64,000 nt of DNA from Spartinivicinus ruber (GCF_011009015.1 NZ_CP048880.1:1-64000), one strand, 5' to 3'. Counted from the stretch's first letter, positions 7,534-17,171 are shown. Program-made: numbers and translations. Notes: generated by a model not told the origin, from the sequence alone.

Positions 7534-10500
7534 TTACTCTACACTTATTGATTCAATGGGGTAGCGTGAGGTAAATATACCCCAATCTACAAGCTCTCCC
7601 GTTCTAAAGTCATAAACTCCTTGACCAAGCGTAATTTTGGGTGTTAAAGAATCATTTTCAACATGTGGTTGAGGTAACGATGTTTCGCTGATAGTGACTA
7701 CAACAACGGGCTGTTCTTTTCCATCAAAGCGAGTGCTAGTTCTACGTATATTATCAATTTGAAACGCATTCCCTGGTGTATAAACAGATTCAGCCTCACC
7801 TGCGTCATTTCGCCACGAGAAAGGAGCAAAAACCTTAGCGTCTTGAGGATGACGTATCTCAAAAATAATTGAGGTCATATCAAACTGCTTTCCTGTTTCA
7901 CCTATTTCGCCACCAGCAAAGTCACGAATTACGCCAGGGTTTTCTGTGAATGATAGAAAATCTGTATTAACTAAAATGTTTCCTTTATTTAGTGCTCCGA
8001 CTCTAAAAGCTACGCCAGAAGTTCCTCTGGCTCCGCTCCCTCCTCGATAAAGAACATCTGATGCACTTTGGGGTAATTTGTTAATAATTTTTGCTAGATC
8101 TACTACACGCTCTGCAGCTGTTTCCCCAAAAGTAAATGTATTACTAAAAGTAGCCGGAATACTATACTCTTTGCCGTAGCGTAAAAAATTATTAACAAAC
8201 ATATTTGAGTCATAACTATAAAGTTGAAGGTTTGCTGATTCCTCATCAGTAACAGTTATAGCTGCTTGTTCTAAAATTCTCTGTTGTCTTTCTAAAGCAA
8301 TTCTACCAGCCTCTTTTTTAGGAATGATTTCTATTGAACTATTTTCACTCAAAATATCTTCAATTCTAGCTTCGTAGCTGGATTGGCTTTCTTGATGTTC
8401 CATTCTTAATGGAGAATTACTAATATAATTATTTTTTATATCAAAAATTTCTGCTGTGTTATCTTCTCCTCGACAAAAGTGACAAATCATTTTGGTAGGA
8501 GTATTGGGTCCATAGGTTTCTTTCAGGGCGTCAATAACATCAGATAACCTCAATCCTAGGGCATTTTCATTTAAATTGATGATAGTGAATGAGCTATTTG
8601 GTTGTGATGTTGATTCGTCAGTATTTTTTTGTCTTGAGATATAGTGAGCAATACTTTCATGACTTTCAATGTTAGAAGAGGAAAGGCTATAGTCTTTCAT
8701 TTTGATTTGTGAAATATCATAGACTTGTGACTCATGTTTATAACGAACTTTATTTTCTTTTAATCTGTTTAGTAAATCAAATGCATCATCACCTAGCCCA
8801 CCTGATTGTAAAATAGTATTTGCTGGAGTAGCAAAGTCCAAGGCCAATCCTTCGGGTTTTATAAACATGATGGCCTCTTTACCAGAGCCATGTGCTAATA
8901 ATACAAATGTATCAGAGACTGCTGCTGTTTTGTGGTAGGCTAGAGCAATTTCTTGTCCATTAAGCTTTAGGCTAGAAATATTTATTTTGTAGCGAGTTTC
9001 AAGGGTATTAATATTTTCAGATGATAAAAAAACATCATTGACTTTGATTCGGTTAACTACATTATTTTGTACTAGGTAGTCCCGCGTTTCTTCAAAACTA
9101 TCGAATGATAATGGTGTTTCACTATTGGGTATATATAAAGTTACTTGATCTGATGAATTTGCGTCAAACAAAACTGTATATTGTGAGTCCTGTCTTTTAG
9201 AAACATCATCAATGACTTTAACCTCATCACCTAGAAACCATGCGCTGTTAAAGATAAATTCATTTTTTCGGTAACTGGCTAATAAAGATTTCGCCTCTGT
9301 TAATTGAGTAAAGGTTTTAAAATTTTTACCCTCGCCAGGAATATAGAGTTGATATGTACCGTTTGCTTCTGCTGAGGGCCAAATAAGTAATCTGGCCTCA
9401 TAATCAACTGAGCTGGGTTGTTGACTTAATACCGTGATATCATTACCAAGATTTTGTTCTACCTCTCTTCTTAAAGTACTTATTTTATCAATTTTTTGTC
9501 GGAGTGACTCTCGACGTTGTATATAACCATATATATGTGCTTCTGCATCTTCAAGAGATGAAATTGCATGAGGTGAATCTTGATCAGGTATATAGATTTC
9601 TAATTTATTATTTTTTTCGTCCAGATAGATTTCAATATCAGTGATTATTTCTAAATTGGGCTTTCGTGTAACCACTTTAACATTGTCACCAAATTTATCT
9701 TGAGCTTGCTGAGATATTGACTCAAAAGACAGGTTACTACTATTTCCATCTGATGGAATAGTATGAGCGTCAAGTGAAGTTACATCGAGCTTAAAGCCAA
9801 ACCAGTAGCCATTAGAAAAGCGAGCATATGCTTTACCTTGGTAAAGAATAACTTCTAATTGCTTATCGTCTTTTATGATATTTAGTTTTTTCGCCTGATA
9901 GATAGTTTCTGGCTGTGGAGTATTCCAAATTTGATTCAGTTCATTTTGTAAATTTACTGACGCTTTTCTTTGTAAAACAACAGGAACTGGCTTGCTCAAA
10001 CTTTCAGTTTGAGCAAGGCGTTGACGGACTTTTGTTGATGCTCCTTGAAATAAACTACCAATAGCTGATGATTTTCGAGATAACCGATCGCCCACGCCTG
10101 TTGATTCTAAGGTATCAGCGGTTGCTTCAATGATAGCGCCAATGCCTTCAAGTTTTTCACTAGGATTATCGGCATTAGCAATCGTAACGCCGCCCACACC
10201 GACACCACCCAAAATAACGGCAAAGTCTAGTGCTTTTGCTATTTTTCCTGAAGTACCAACACCAATAATGCCAGCAAAAGAAGAAGCAAAATCAAACCAA
10301 TACCGTAAGTTTTCGGCAAACTGCTCATTACGCTGTTTAAACTGACTATCAATGTCGGCGCGTGCAGCTTTAAAAAACTGGTCTGACATTTCACGGCCAT
10401 ATTTTTTGCCATTACGAATAGCATGTAACTTTAATTTTTTAACTGTTTCTCTAAGCTTTTGTTTTATTACTCCATTATTAGCACCAGGAAAAGGCTCACT

Positions 10501-11856
10501 TGGATACATAAAGTCAGAAAGACTAAACACAAATGCATTTTCAAAATTAACGTCATAATAGTGGTAAACTTCTCCTTTATGATCAGCACTTTGTCTTATT
10601 CCTTTATTGACAACCCAATCACGATACCAAGATAAGGCGTCGGTTTTACTGGTAAAGCCACCATGCACACCTTGTTTAGGCCCATTAGCAAAGTGCCAAA
10701 TATATTTTGCTGCTTTTTTGTCAGCGATGAGTAGATGGTTTTTTGAGGTTATGGCTGCGATATTCTTGCGAGCAGGCATATGAGGAATGAAGGCTTCAAT
10801 GTCTTTATCGCCATTAAGAAAACGTTCAATAACTGATACATCTTCTTGGGTTAATTCACCTTGTTCATAATTCACACTCATTGAACGGTAAGCAAGTTGT
10901 GCCGAATAAAGTAATTGATCGCTAAAATACTGACTGAAAGCTTGAGTATTTTCCCCTCTAATTTGAGCGGTAATCATGTACGCCCAATCAGAGGCATCTA
11001 ACTTCTGGTTTTTTGAAGCCCTGAGAAATGCATTTGTAGCTTCAGAACTAAACGTGACGGAAGGATTAGCGATATGCCACACTTTAAAATCACTGGTATC
11101 TCCAACAATTTTTCCATTTCCTGCTCGTGTTTGTTGGCGTTCTTCTGCGATGTTACCCGTGTTTTCTTCTTTTCTAGTGGGTGGAGAAGCATAAGATGAA
11201 AGAGAGATACCTATAGGAAGCTCATACCGTTGCCGCCAATGTATCTTTGAAAAGTCGATAAGGTTGTGATCCTCAATCTTAATGTCCATTGTACTTTGTA
11301 CAGCCTGTTCAATGACCTGTATATCAGGCCACTCAGGATGGCCTTCGATCCGTTTACCCTGCTTATCTAACAGTACTGAGGTGGGTCCACCAGATGGAGT
11401 AGGGAATATCGGCTGTCCTGTTCGATGTGCACCAGCAAGGTAAAAACGATTTGCGGGTGCAGAGCTACCAAATGCCCGCATTTTAGCGAGGCTAAGTAAT
11501 GGCATTTGAGTCCATTCAAAGGTTGTTGGCCGTGTCTGTCGACTCAGCCAGTCAGCGCTTAACAGTGCTGCATTTGATGGAACATCAATATTGGCTTCTC
11601 TCATTATACCAACGGTGACAACAATATTTTCTGGTTCAGTAATACCTGCGGAAGTAAAGTGCTCAATAAGAATTTTGTCTACTCTGGCATTTATATTAGG
11701 TAAATCTTTCGTAGTAAGAGCCAGTTCTGAATTAACCCGAGAAGAAGCTATTTCAATTATATCAATAGAACCTACGTCTTGGATTGAGTTACCATAAATG
11801 TTATTGACACTCAAAGCTGCTAACGATACAGCTAAAAATAATGGTTTTAACCTCAT
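7534..11856 (-). CDS. Large exported toxin, C-terminal ADP-ribosyltransferase
   Basis: A 1440-aa protein with a signal peptide (MRLKPLFLAVSLAALSV, to about residue 22). The C-terminus carries the three ordered motifs of the R-S-E class of ADP-ribosyltransferases: LYRGG with Arg1271, FLSFTENPG with Ser1302, and GEAESVYTPG giving the catalytic pair Glu1354-x-Glu1356. A glycine-rich hydrophobic stretch lies at about 530-580 (IGVGTSGKIAK, GGVGVGGVT), preceded by a region resembling dermonecrotic-toxin modules, which suggests membrane insertion. The middle (about 985-1130) holds LLAHGSG and ICHFC, weakly reminiscent of caspase-like autoprocessing domains. The family would transfer ADP-ribose from NAD+ to a host protein. 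No immunity gene is adjacent. Confidence 0.75.
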   Translation of the reverse strand: MRLKPLFLAVSLAALSVNNIYGNSIQDVGSIDIIEIASSRVNSELALTTKDLPNINARVDKILIEHFTSAGITEPENIVVTVGIMREANIDVPSNAALLSADWLSRQTRPTTFEWTQMPLLSLAKMRAFGSSAPANRFYLAGAHRTGQPIFPTPSGGPTSVLLDKQGKRIEGHPEWPDIQVIEQAVQSTMDIKIEDHNLIDFSKIHWRQRYELPIGISLSSYASPPTRKEENTGNIAEERQQTRAGNGKIVGDTSDFKVWHIANPSVTFSSEATNAFLRASKNQKLDASDWAYMITAQIRGENTQAFSQYFSDQLLYSAQLAYRSMSVNYEQGELTQEDVSVIERFLNGDKDIEAFIPHMPARKNIAAITSKNHLLIADKKAAKYIWHFANGPKQGVHGGFTSKTDALSWYRDWVVNKGIRQSADHKGEVYHYYDVNFENAFVFSLSDFMYPSEPFPGANNGVIKQKLRETVKKLKLHAIRNGKKYGREMSDQFFKAARADIDSQFKQRNEQFAENLRYWFDFASSFAGIIGVGTSGKIAKALDFAVILGGVGVGGVTIANADNPSEKLEGIGAIIEATADTLESTGVGDRLSRKSSAIGSLFQGASTKVRQRLAQTESLSKPVPVVLQRKASVNLQNELNQIWNTPQPETIYQAKKLNIIKDDKQLEVILYQGKAYARFSNGYWFGFKLDVTSLDAHTIPSDGNSSNLSFESISQQAQDKFGDNVKVVTRKPNLEIITDIEIYLDEKNNKLEIYIPDQDSPHAISSLEDAEAHIYGYIQRRESLRQKIDKISTLRREVEQNLGNDITVLSQQPSSVDYEARLLIWPSAEANGTYQLYIPGEGKNFKTFTQLTEAKSLLASYRKNEFIFNSAWFLGDEVKVIDDVSKRQDSQYTVLFDANSSDQVTLYIPNSETPLSFDSFEETRDYLVQNNVVNRIKVNDVFLSSENINTLETRYKINISSLKLNGQEIALAYHKTAAVSDTFVLLAHGSGKEAIMFIKPEGLALDFATPANTILQSGGLGDDAFDLLNRLKENKVRYKHESQVYDISQIKMKDYSLSSSNIESHESIAHYISRQKNTDESTSQPNSSFTIINLNENALGLRLSDVIDALKETYGPNTPTKMICHFCRGEDNTAEIFDIKNNYISNSPLRMEHQESQSSYEARIEDILSENSSIEIIPKKEAGRIALERQQRILEQAAITVTDEESANLQLYSYDSNMFVNNFLRYGKEYSIPATFSNTFTFGETAAERVVDLAKIINKLPQSASDVLYRGGSGARGTSGVAFRVGALNKGNILVNTDFLSFTENPGVIRDFAGGEIGETGKQFDMTSIIFEIRHPQDAKVFAPFSWRNDAGEAESVYTPGNAFQIDNIRRTSTRFDGKEQPVVVVTISETSLPQPHVENDSLTPKITLGQGVYDFRTGELVDWGIFTSRYPIESISVE

Positions 11857-11890
11857 TACATTACCTTTTATCTATATTGATACTCACAAT

Positions 11891-12345
11891 GGTTCTGTCG
11901 CAAACTTTTCTCAATTTCAAAAATGCCTGCTTTCAAGACACACTTAACCTGCTAATGCACAAAATTGCTCAAATAGTGTTTTATGTTTTGTTGCTGGGTC
12001 AGCAGACTGACCTTTCCTAAACCTATAGATCAGCTCAATACCCATCAGTGTCGATCGAGCACTATTAAATGATTTAAAGCCTAACATGGGTCGAGTCATG
12101 CGCTTAATAAACCGATGATCCTGCTCAACCCTATTATTGAGGTACTTCACTTGCCTTATAACAACAGGCTTCTCCAGCTCTTTATTTACTTCTTCAATCG
12201 CGGCATTATTCGCTGAGCTGCCATCAGTCGTAATCGTGTCAGGGCTTCCATGCTGGCGCATGGCTTTTTTGAAAAAATGTTTAACGGCTTTGGTATCTCG
12301 GCGCTTTGTGAATAAGAGGTCAATGGTTTGGCCTACTTTATCGAA
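11891..12345 (-). pseudogene. IS6-family transposase, 5'-truncated, with one IS end
   Basis: The terminal repeat GGTTCTGTCGCAAACTTTT starts at 11891. The minus-strand reading frame ending at 11944 continues upstream of its first ATG (12261) to about 12345. It retains the second and third catalytic residues of the DDE core (TTDGSSAN and VEQDHRFIKR) but lacks the helix-turn-helix and the first aspartate region. The break point abuts a second, oppositely oriented IS6 fragment. It resembles IS26-type elements but cannot be active. Confidence 0.85.
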
Positions 12346-12346
12346 G

Positions 12347-12613
12347 GGTAAAACCTATATCTGGGTAAAGAAAGACTAGTACTATCTGTATCGGGCCGTC
12401 GATAAACAAGGGCGGACCATTGACTTTTTATTTATCAAACACTGGAACACTAAGGCTGCCAAACGTTTTTTCAAGAAGGCCATTCGTGCGAATGGCGTGC
12501 CAGAGAAGATCACCATTGATGGCAGTGCAGCGAATAAGGCGGGAATTGAAGCAAATAATCAAGAAATAGAGACGCCGATTATTATACGTCAACATAGAAA
12601 GCTTATTCACTAG
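12347..12613 (+). pseudogene. IS6-family transposase internal fragment
   Basis: Plus-strand frame with the start of the catalytic core (KTYIWVKKD, then an in-frame TAG where a tryptophan is expected, then YYLYRAVDKQGRTIDFLF) and the second aspartate (ITIDGSAANKAG). It stops before the catalytic glutamate. It diverges from the fragment at 11891-12345, so the two came from different IS6 elements now joined head to head. Confidence 0.8.
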
Positions 12614-12766
12614 TAGCTCCATTATTCATCTTCTTGAAACACCCTGCTTTCAGTTCTTCACTCGTTCTGATTTTTACATAACGAGTAGAGTGTTTGTAAG
12701 TAATAACTAGAGCGAAAATAATACACTACTCTTCTTGTATATTTTTTATTTTACAAAATCTTTACA

Positions 12767-13060
12767 TTAGAATGTGGGCATGATTTGAATTGGTTGTGTC
12801 ACAGCCAGTAGAGTAACTACAAAACACAGAGTATTAGCAGGAGTGGAAAAGGCTCTCACGAGAGGACAAACTTTGCGACAGAGCCGTTTATTCACTCGCC
12901 CCTGGTTATTCACCAGCTTTTCACTCAAGGTATGGTAAACCGCCGCTTCGGCCCCAAACCCAGTACTGTCCAGTTTGTTTGCTAAATCGTTAGCGGTATC
13001 CACTAAAAACTTGGCTTGGTTTCGCATCGCTTTCAGTTGCTTATTCGTCGGCTGCTGCAT
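12767..13060 (-). pseudogene. Small protein truncated by an IS6-type end
   Basis: The frame starting at the ATG at 13060 (ribosome site GGAG) reads as a helical protein beginning MQQPTNKQLKAMRNQAKFL and continuing to about codon 58 (VNNQGRVNK). At 12885 it runs into an IS6-like terminal repeat, GGCTCTGTCGCAAAG in the minus direction. The remaining codons, to the stop at 12767, are IS or junction sequence. The original gene was therefore interrupted near its 3' end. I do not recognise the family. Confidence 0.5.
12863..12885 (-). mobile_element. IS6-type terminal repeat
   Basis: In the minus direction it reads GGCTCTGTCGCAAAGTTTGTCC, matching the first 14 bases of the IS6 end at 11891 except one. 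It probably marks the outer end of the element whose internal piece lies at 12347-12613. The 250 bp between contain no recognisable gene. Confidence 0.6.
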
Positions 13061-13105
13061 CCGTTGTACTCCACGACACTGGTTGAAAAAAGTCAATGGT
13101 AGCAT

Positions 13106-13517
13106 TTTGTGGGTTTTTGGGGGCTATGGGCTATTTTTGTTTAGAATAAACTAATTTAGCCAATATCAAGATAAGGAATACGTATTACGGTTTTTGATAA
13201 CATACTACAGGTTTTGTATGAAATCCTCCGATTCCTGAAGTTATCGGCGGGTTTTGATTGGACTGAAGTATAAGGGCATCAGGGGAGGGAGAAAGGGAAT
13301 AAATATTACACTTTAATGTAATTAGAATACTGCCAGCCTTGGTATGTTTGAATGCACCGGGTTTATTATATCGAATAAGGAAAAAAACAATTTAATCAGC
13401 AAAACTATATGGAGTACTGACCATATAATTAAAGGCTTTCAGTGAAAGAGTGCATGATAATCGTTTTTATAAATAGTACTTCAATGCACCACCTATAGGT
13501 TAACTATGACTCCATCA
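13106..13517. other. Intergenic, no gene seen
   Basis: No coding pattern on either strand. It contains one copy of a short dispersed motif (TTATCGGCGGGTTTTGA near 13243) that recurs as a hairpin at 15126-15150. Confidence 0.5.
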
Positions 13518-14051
13518 CTAGCCGTCTAAACAAATTACCCCATTAAGTGTGAAGTTATTTTGGTTGTTGTAACTACAAAAAGAGACAGTTCCTTCAGCAG
13601 TAATTAGCGCTTTCGCTTTATCAAACAAGCCTGTACCAGATATATTATAAATAGATTCAAATACACCAAAAGCACAAGGCGTGCCATCTACTTCGAAGCC
13701 AATGGGTGGCATTTTTAAAATTGCAACATCATTCTCAGTCTTTATACCCCCACTGGCAAACTCTATATGATGGTTTAATAGCGTTTGGATACGTAACTGC
13801 TTTTGAACTTCACCCAGAATCATACCATTTTCAGCAAAGATAGGAGCACCGCCACCTAAAGGAGAAAGCACAATGTTGATTTGTCCACTCTGTTGAGTAG
13901 AGGAAGTATTGATAGTATTAACTGTTCCATCCACAACAGTTAGTTTACCCTTGCAAGCTAGGGGCTTTTCCATAGCCGAAGCAACGGAGAAGAAAAAACC
14001 AAGAAGAAAAACAGTAATTATAGAAACTGCGACTTTAAATTGATACAACAT
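13518..14051 (-). CDS. Hypothetical secreted protein
   Basis: 177 aa with a clear signal peptide (MLYQFKVAVSIITVFLLGFF, cleaved about SASA). The mature part is rich in beta-prone residues with four cysteines, of which CSYNN and CLDG are near the C-terminus, compatible with a disulphide-bonded periplasmic or extracellular domain. I do not recognise the family. It stands alone, facing the Cys-rich protein gene at 14285 in the same direction; the two are separated by 233 bp and are unlikely to be one operon. Confidence 0.65.
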   Translation of the reverse strand: MLYQFKVAVSIITVFLLGFFFSVASAMEKPLACKGKLTVVDGTVNTINTSSTQQSGQINIVLSPLGGGAPIFAENGMILGEVQKQLRIQTLLNHHIEFASGGIKTENDVAILKMPPIGFEVDGTPCAFGVFESIYNISGTGLFDKAKALITAEGTVSFCSYNNQNNFTLNGVICLDG

Positions 14052-14284
14052 AACAAGCCTACTTACTTAGATAATTAGACCTCAATAGTAATATTAGCAG
14101 CTCATTAAAAGAGCATATCAATTTCACCCTTGAAAACCCGATAAGTGGTGGCTATCAGAGGATTCTGGAAAGACAACAGAAGAGGTGGATAAGAAAGCAG
14201 CTGAGAGCCTTGGATACTGCTGTTAAGTCTTTGAGGGCAAGCCTCCGAAAGACCGGAGGCATCAATGGAGCATTTGTGGTAGGC

Positions 14285-14632
14285 CTAACAACTACTACCC
14301 GTTGGTGCTATACAATCTTGAACACTGTAACAATAGCCCCAACCACTGCCCGTATCAGCACACACCGCCCCACAGTCCGAACAATGACTAGCCCCATTAC
14401 ACTCGCTAGTACAGCTGGATTGGTCGGTCGCCAATGGGTCCGGGAGTAGGACATACGTAAAAGCAAGCGTTGGGACAGGGAAAGAATAATCTTGGAATGA
14501 TTGGGTTGCTTTTTGCTGATCAGCTACCTCGCCAGCATAGCTCATGCCTGACAACATAAAACATAAGCAGAATAAAGTTATTTTGATAGGTGATATCCCT
14601 AGGTGCTTTTGAGTAAGGTTTCGCTTGTTCAT
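14285..14632 (-). CDS. Cys-rich secreted small protein
   Basis: 115 aa. A signal peptide (hydrophobic ITLFCLCFMLSGMSYA) is followed by a linker and a C-terminal third with eight cysteines (SSC, SEC, SHC, SDC, AVC, GYC, QDC, SSC), a knottin-like density. The ribosome site AAAAGGAATTG precedes the ATG. The upstream leader holds several hairpins (14660-14775). The opposite-strand frame at 14210-14449 is a shadow. The architecture, export signal plus disulphide-rich tail, is shared with 48510-48863, though the sequences differ. Function unknown; a secreted peptide toxin or adhesin are options. Confidence 0.65.
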   Translation of the reverse strand: MNKRNLTQKHLGISPIKITLFCLCFMLSGMSYAGEVADQQKATQSFQDYSFPVPTLAFTYVLLPDPLATDQSSCTSECNGASHCSDCGAVCADTGSGWGYCYSVQDCIAPTGSSC

Positions 14633-14659
14633 ATCAATTCCTTTTATAAAGAAAGATAT

Positions 14660-14775
14660 CTCGGGAGCTTGCTCCCGAGTGTAACTGTAAAAATTCCGTT
14701 TGACCGAAGGTCAATCAGGTCGGCGTAAACTCGGTTGCTTGCGGCCGAGTAGTCGAGGTGAAGGAATTTTTTTAA
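14660..14775 (-). promoter_or_regulatory. Structured leader or small RNA upstream of Cys-rich gene
   Basis: A perfect palindrome CTCGGGAGC-TT-GCTCCCGAG (14660-14679) is followed by an outer pair AAAAATTCC / GGAATTTTT enclosing TTGACC-GAA-GGTCAA and ACTCGG / CCGAGT hairpins. Read on the minus strand it would be a cloverleaf-like 5' leader of the gene starting at 14632. Read on the plus strand it ends in a T-run and could be a small terminated RNA. I cannot tell which from sequence alone. Confidence 0.4.
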
Positions 14776-15125
14776 TCTCAAAGAAATATTTCCACTCTTC
14801 ATGTCTGATACTGCCATTAACCTTTTTAAAACAGCTGTAAATCTGCAAATACTACGCCTTTCACTTAGCGTGTCGGCTTGAATAAAACCGAATAAATTAT
14901 TATTAAAAATAATAGTGCTATTTTATTTCTCTATTTCCATTACCTTTAGTAGTTAACGGTCTCTTAATTTTAGTACATGCTTACTTGCGTGTTAGAAAAT
15001 TAAAGTTTTACGTTATTTTTCTGTAGGCTAGCTTCATATTCATTCTGGACTAGACACTGTGAGGGTTCACCGCTATCTAGCCTGATCAAGCTACAGACAA
15101 TCTGTCATATGTTTCCTGATAACTA

Positions 15126-15152
15126 CCGATAAGTGGCGTTATCGGCGGGTTT
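15126..15152 (+). repeat. Short dispersed hairpin repeat
   Basis: CCGATAA-GTGGCG-TTATCGG followed by CGGGTTTTGA. The right half recurs at about 13243, and a degenerate version lies near 14130 in the opposite orientation. It is REP- or terminator-like. The remaining 14780-15689 interval shows no convincing gene; the frame at 15397-15588 lacks a ribosome site and family features. Confidence 0.4.
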
Positions 15153-15689
15153 TGAATAGGCTGTAGATGACATGAAGCACTCAGTCAACCTTAGAGCTAA
15201 GCGGTTAAATTTTATACACTACAGATAAATTAGATAAACCATAATCCCGCCAAATGTAAAGAAAGTAAATTTTTTGTAAAAAGACTTATCTATAACAAAT
15301 CCTCAAGGAAAGTAGCGTACAATACGATCAATAGTTATTGCTTACAAACACTGAGTCATTGATGAAACACCAGAGCAAATGAAACTTACACTTATTTCAG
15401 GAGTATACTCTATCTATTTTTAATGCAAACGATGTCAATATAAAAATTTTTAATGTTAGTTGATTTATCTTCTTTAGTATTTTCCCTGAGCATGAGCAAT
15501 TGTGAAAAAAGAAAACAGCACATAACCAAATCAACTTGCCTGGGCGTATGAATAACTGAAAACAGTATGTTTTAAGAAGATACCTCAAATAGCAGAAACC
15601 TTAACTTTGAAATTCAAAAAATATTCGGGATATAGTTATTACTAATAAAACTATATCTTTAAATTAAATAAAAATACAAAGGGTAGTAC

Positions 15690-17012
15690 ATGTCAGCAAA
15701 CTTTCGTAAGTTATATCTACCAGCCTATGCAGGATTATTCAGTAGCCTTGTATCATTCAGTAGTTTTGCCGTAGAAACAACTTCAACAAATGTAATCGAG
15801 TATCCTAGTAGCTGCGATGAAAAAGTAGGAACAGCATCATGGAGCTGTTTGAAACATTTTGCAATGAGAGGTTTTTTATTAAGTCATGGCTTAACTGAAC
15901 GACTTAATTATCGTCCTTATTGGAAACAGAAAAGAAGAACCATTCCGGTTTTAACGGTTGAGTTTATAGGTGATCAAGAAATTAAAATTCCAGATAGCCC
16001 ATATGCTCATCATGTCAATACTTTCTGCAAACCTGATGGCACTCAAGAAGTAGAACAAGGATATGCATTACAACATGGTTTGTCTTATAAATTAAATGAA
16101 ATTGCAAGTAGCATCTCTGAAGGAGGAGCCTGCTTAGTTGAATTTACCTCAAAGCTTGAAAAAGATCGCTACCTTCAAATCAAAGTTAAACCTTCAGAAG
16201 TTAAACCTACAGAAGTTAAACCTTCAGAAGTTAAACCTACAGAAGTTAAACCTTCAGAAGAGGGTGTAATAAAGGTACCTCGTTATAAGCCCAAACTATA
16301 TACGCCGGAGCTAGTATCATTTTATACACCAAGTGTAAACACTCTTGATGAGTTATCGCAGTTAAGCGAAACAGAGTTACGTCAGGAGTGTTATGCATAT
16401 GAGTACAAATATATTCACTCTTACAACCGCCGTTATGAAAAAATATGTACATGGGTAAAAATCAAAATGCAGATTTTAGACCAAGATTGGAAGCGTGAAA
16501 TTAAAGAAATGATGGAGAGAAAAGAAGCTGAAGAAAAAATCTGTAATCAAGCTAAGTTCAATCCAGATATTAAAATTCAACCACCACTTTTCTGTAATGA
16601 CAACAATGACCTTACTCTACAAGTCAAAAATTTACAGTCTCTGCCTACATTAGATTATTCTTTTGTTGGTGATAATAGTCTCTATAACGACGGTACTGAA
16701 CCTGATCCCCGCATACATATACTTTGTACTGGATTAACTGATAACTATGGTAATACTAGGGCAACGCATGAAATGTCAAATGCTTATCTAGATAAATATA
16801 AAAGGATAAATTTATCATCTATATTTAATAAAAAAATCCATACTTCTATCCAAAATCATAAAGCAGGAGTATTTATAGATATGGATGAGATGGCCGATAT
16901 GCTTAATGTGCAAGGCATAAATGAATGTTTTATTGAAAAGCAGGATGGCTATCATAAAGATGCTGGCACAATAACTCCTCACCTTTGGATTACAAATAAA
17001 ACAACCCAATAG
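15690..17012 (+). CDS. Hypothetical secreted protein with KPxEV repeats
   Basis: 440 aa. A signal peptide (SLVSFSSFA, cleaved near residue 27) leads into a region with paired cysteines (SSCDEK, SWSCLKH). A tandem pentapeptide spacer (KPSEV/KPTEV, residues about 166-190) follows, then a charged, partly coiled-coil middle (KREIKEMMERKEAEEKI) and a C-terminal region with more cysteines. The spacer looks like a flexible hinge between two exported domains. No family recognised. A strong hairpin terminator follows. The AT-rich upstream region is consistent with its own promoter. Confidence 0.7.
   Translation: MSANFRKLYLPAYAGLFSSLVSFSSFAVETTSTNVIEYPSSCDEKVGTASWSCLKHFAMRGFLLSHGLTERLNYRPYWKQKRRTIPVLTVEFIGDQEIKIPDSPYAHHVNTFCKPDGTQEVEQGYALQHGLSYKLNEIASSISEGGACLVEFTSKLEKDRYLQIKVKPSEVKPTEVKPSEVKPTEVKPSEEGVIKVPRYKPKLYTPELVSFYTPSVNTLDELSQLSETELRQECYAYEYKYIHSYNRRYEKICTWVKIKMQILDQDWKREIKEMMERKEAEEKICNQAKFNPDIKIQPPLFCNDNNDLTLQVKNLQSLPTLDYSFVGDNSLYNDGTEPDPRIHILCTGLTDNYGNTRATHEMSNAYLDKYKRINLSSIFNKKIHTSIQNHKAGVFIDMDEMADMLNVQGINECFIEKQDGYHKDAGTITPHLWITNKTTQ
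16185..16259 (+). repeat. 15-bp tandem repeat inside a secreted-protein gene
   Basis: Five perfect-length units of GTTAAACCTWCAGAA alternate strictly between T and A at the variable base, so the true period is 30 bp. They encode KPSEV/KPTEV. The alternation indicates expansion by a 30-bp slip, and the copy number may vary between strains without shifting the frame. Confidence 0.9.
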
Positions 17013-17065
17013 ATCTTAGGGCTACCTACCTTTAATGGGGTCTTCCAGTGGCTCCATTAAACTTC

Positions 17066-17102
17066 AAACCCCACTAACTTTTGTATAAAAGTTAGTGGGT
17101 TT
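17066..17102 (+). terminator. Bidirectional hairpin terminator
   Basis: Arms of 16-17 bp (AAACCCCACTAACTTTT / AAAAGTTAGTGGGTTT, one G bulged) with a GTAT loop. It lies between the convergent genes ending at 17012 and 17172, and A/T tracts on both sides suit termination in both directions. Confidence 0.8.
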
Positions 17103-17171
17103 ACCTCAAGTAAATCAGTCACTTAGGGTTTTGCTACACAGCTGGCAGTATAAAGGCCCCCTTTCTCTTTG

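Noticed and set aside
14210..14449. Threonine-rich plus-strand frame
   Set aside because: Shadow of the Cys-rich secreted protein gene on the other strand, which has a signal peptide and ribosome site.
15397..15588. 63-aa minus-strand frame
   Set aside because: No start signal, no partner, overlaps the likely promoter region of the gene at 15690.
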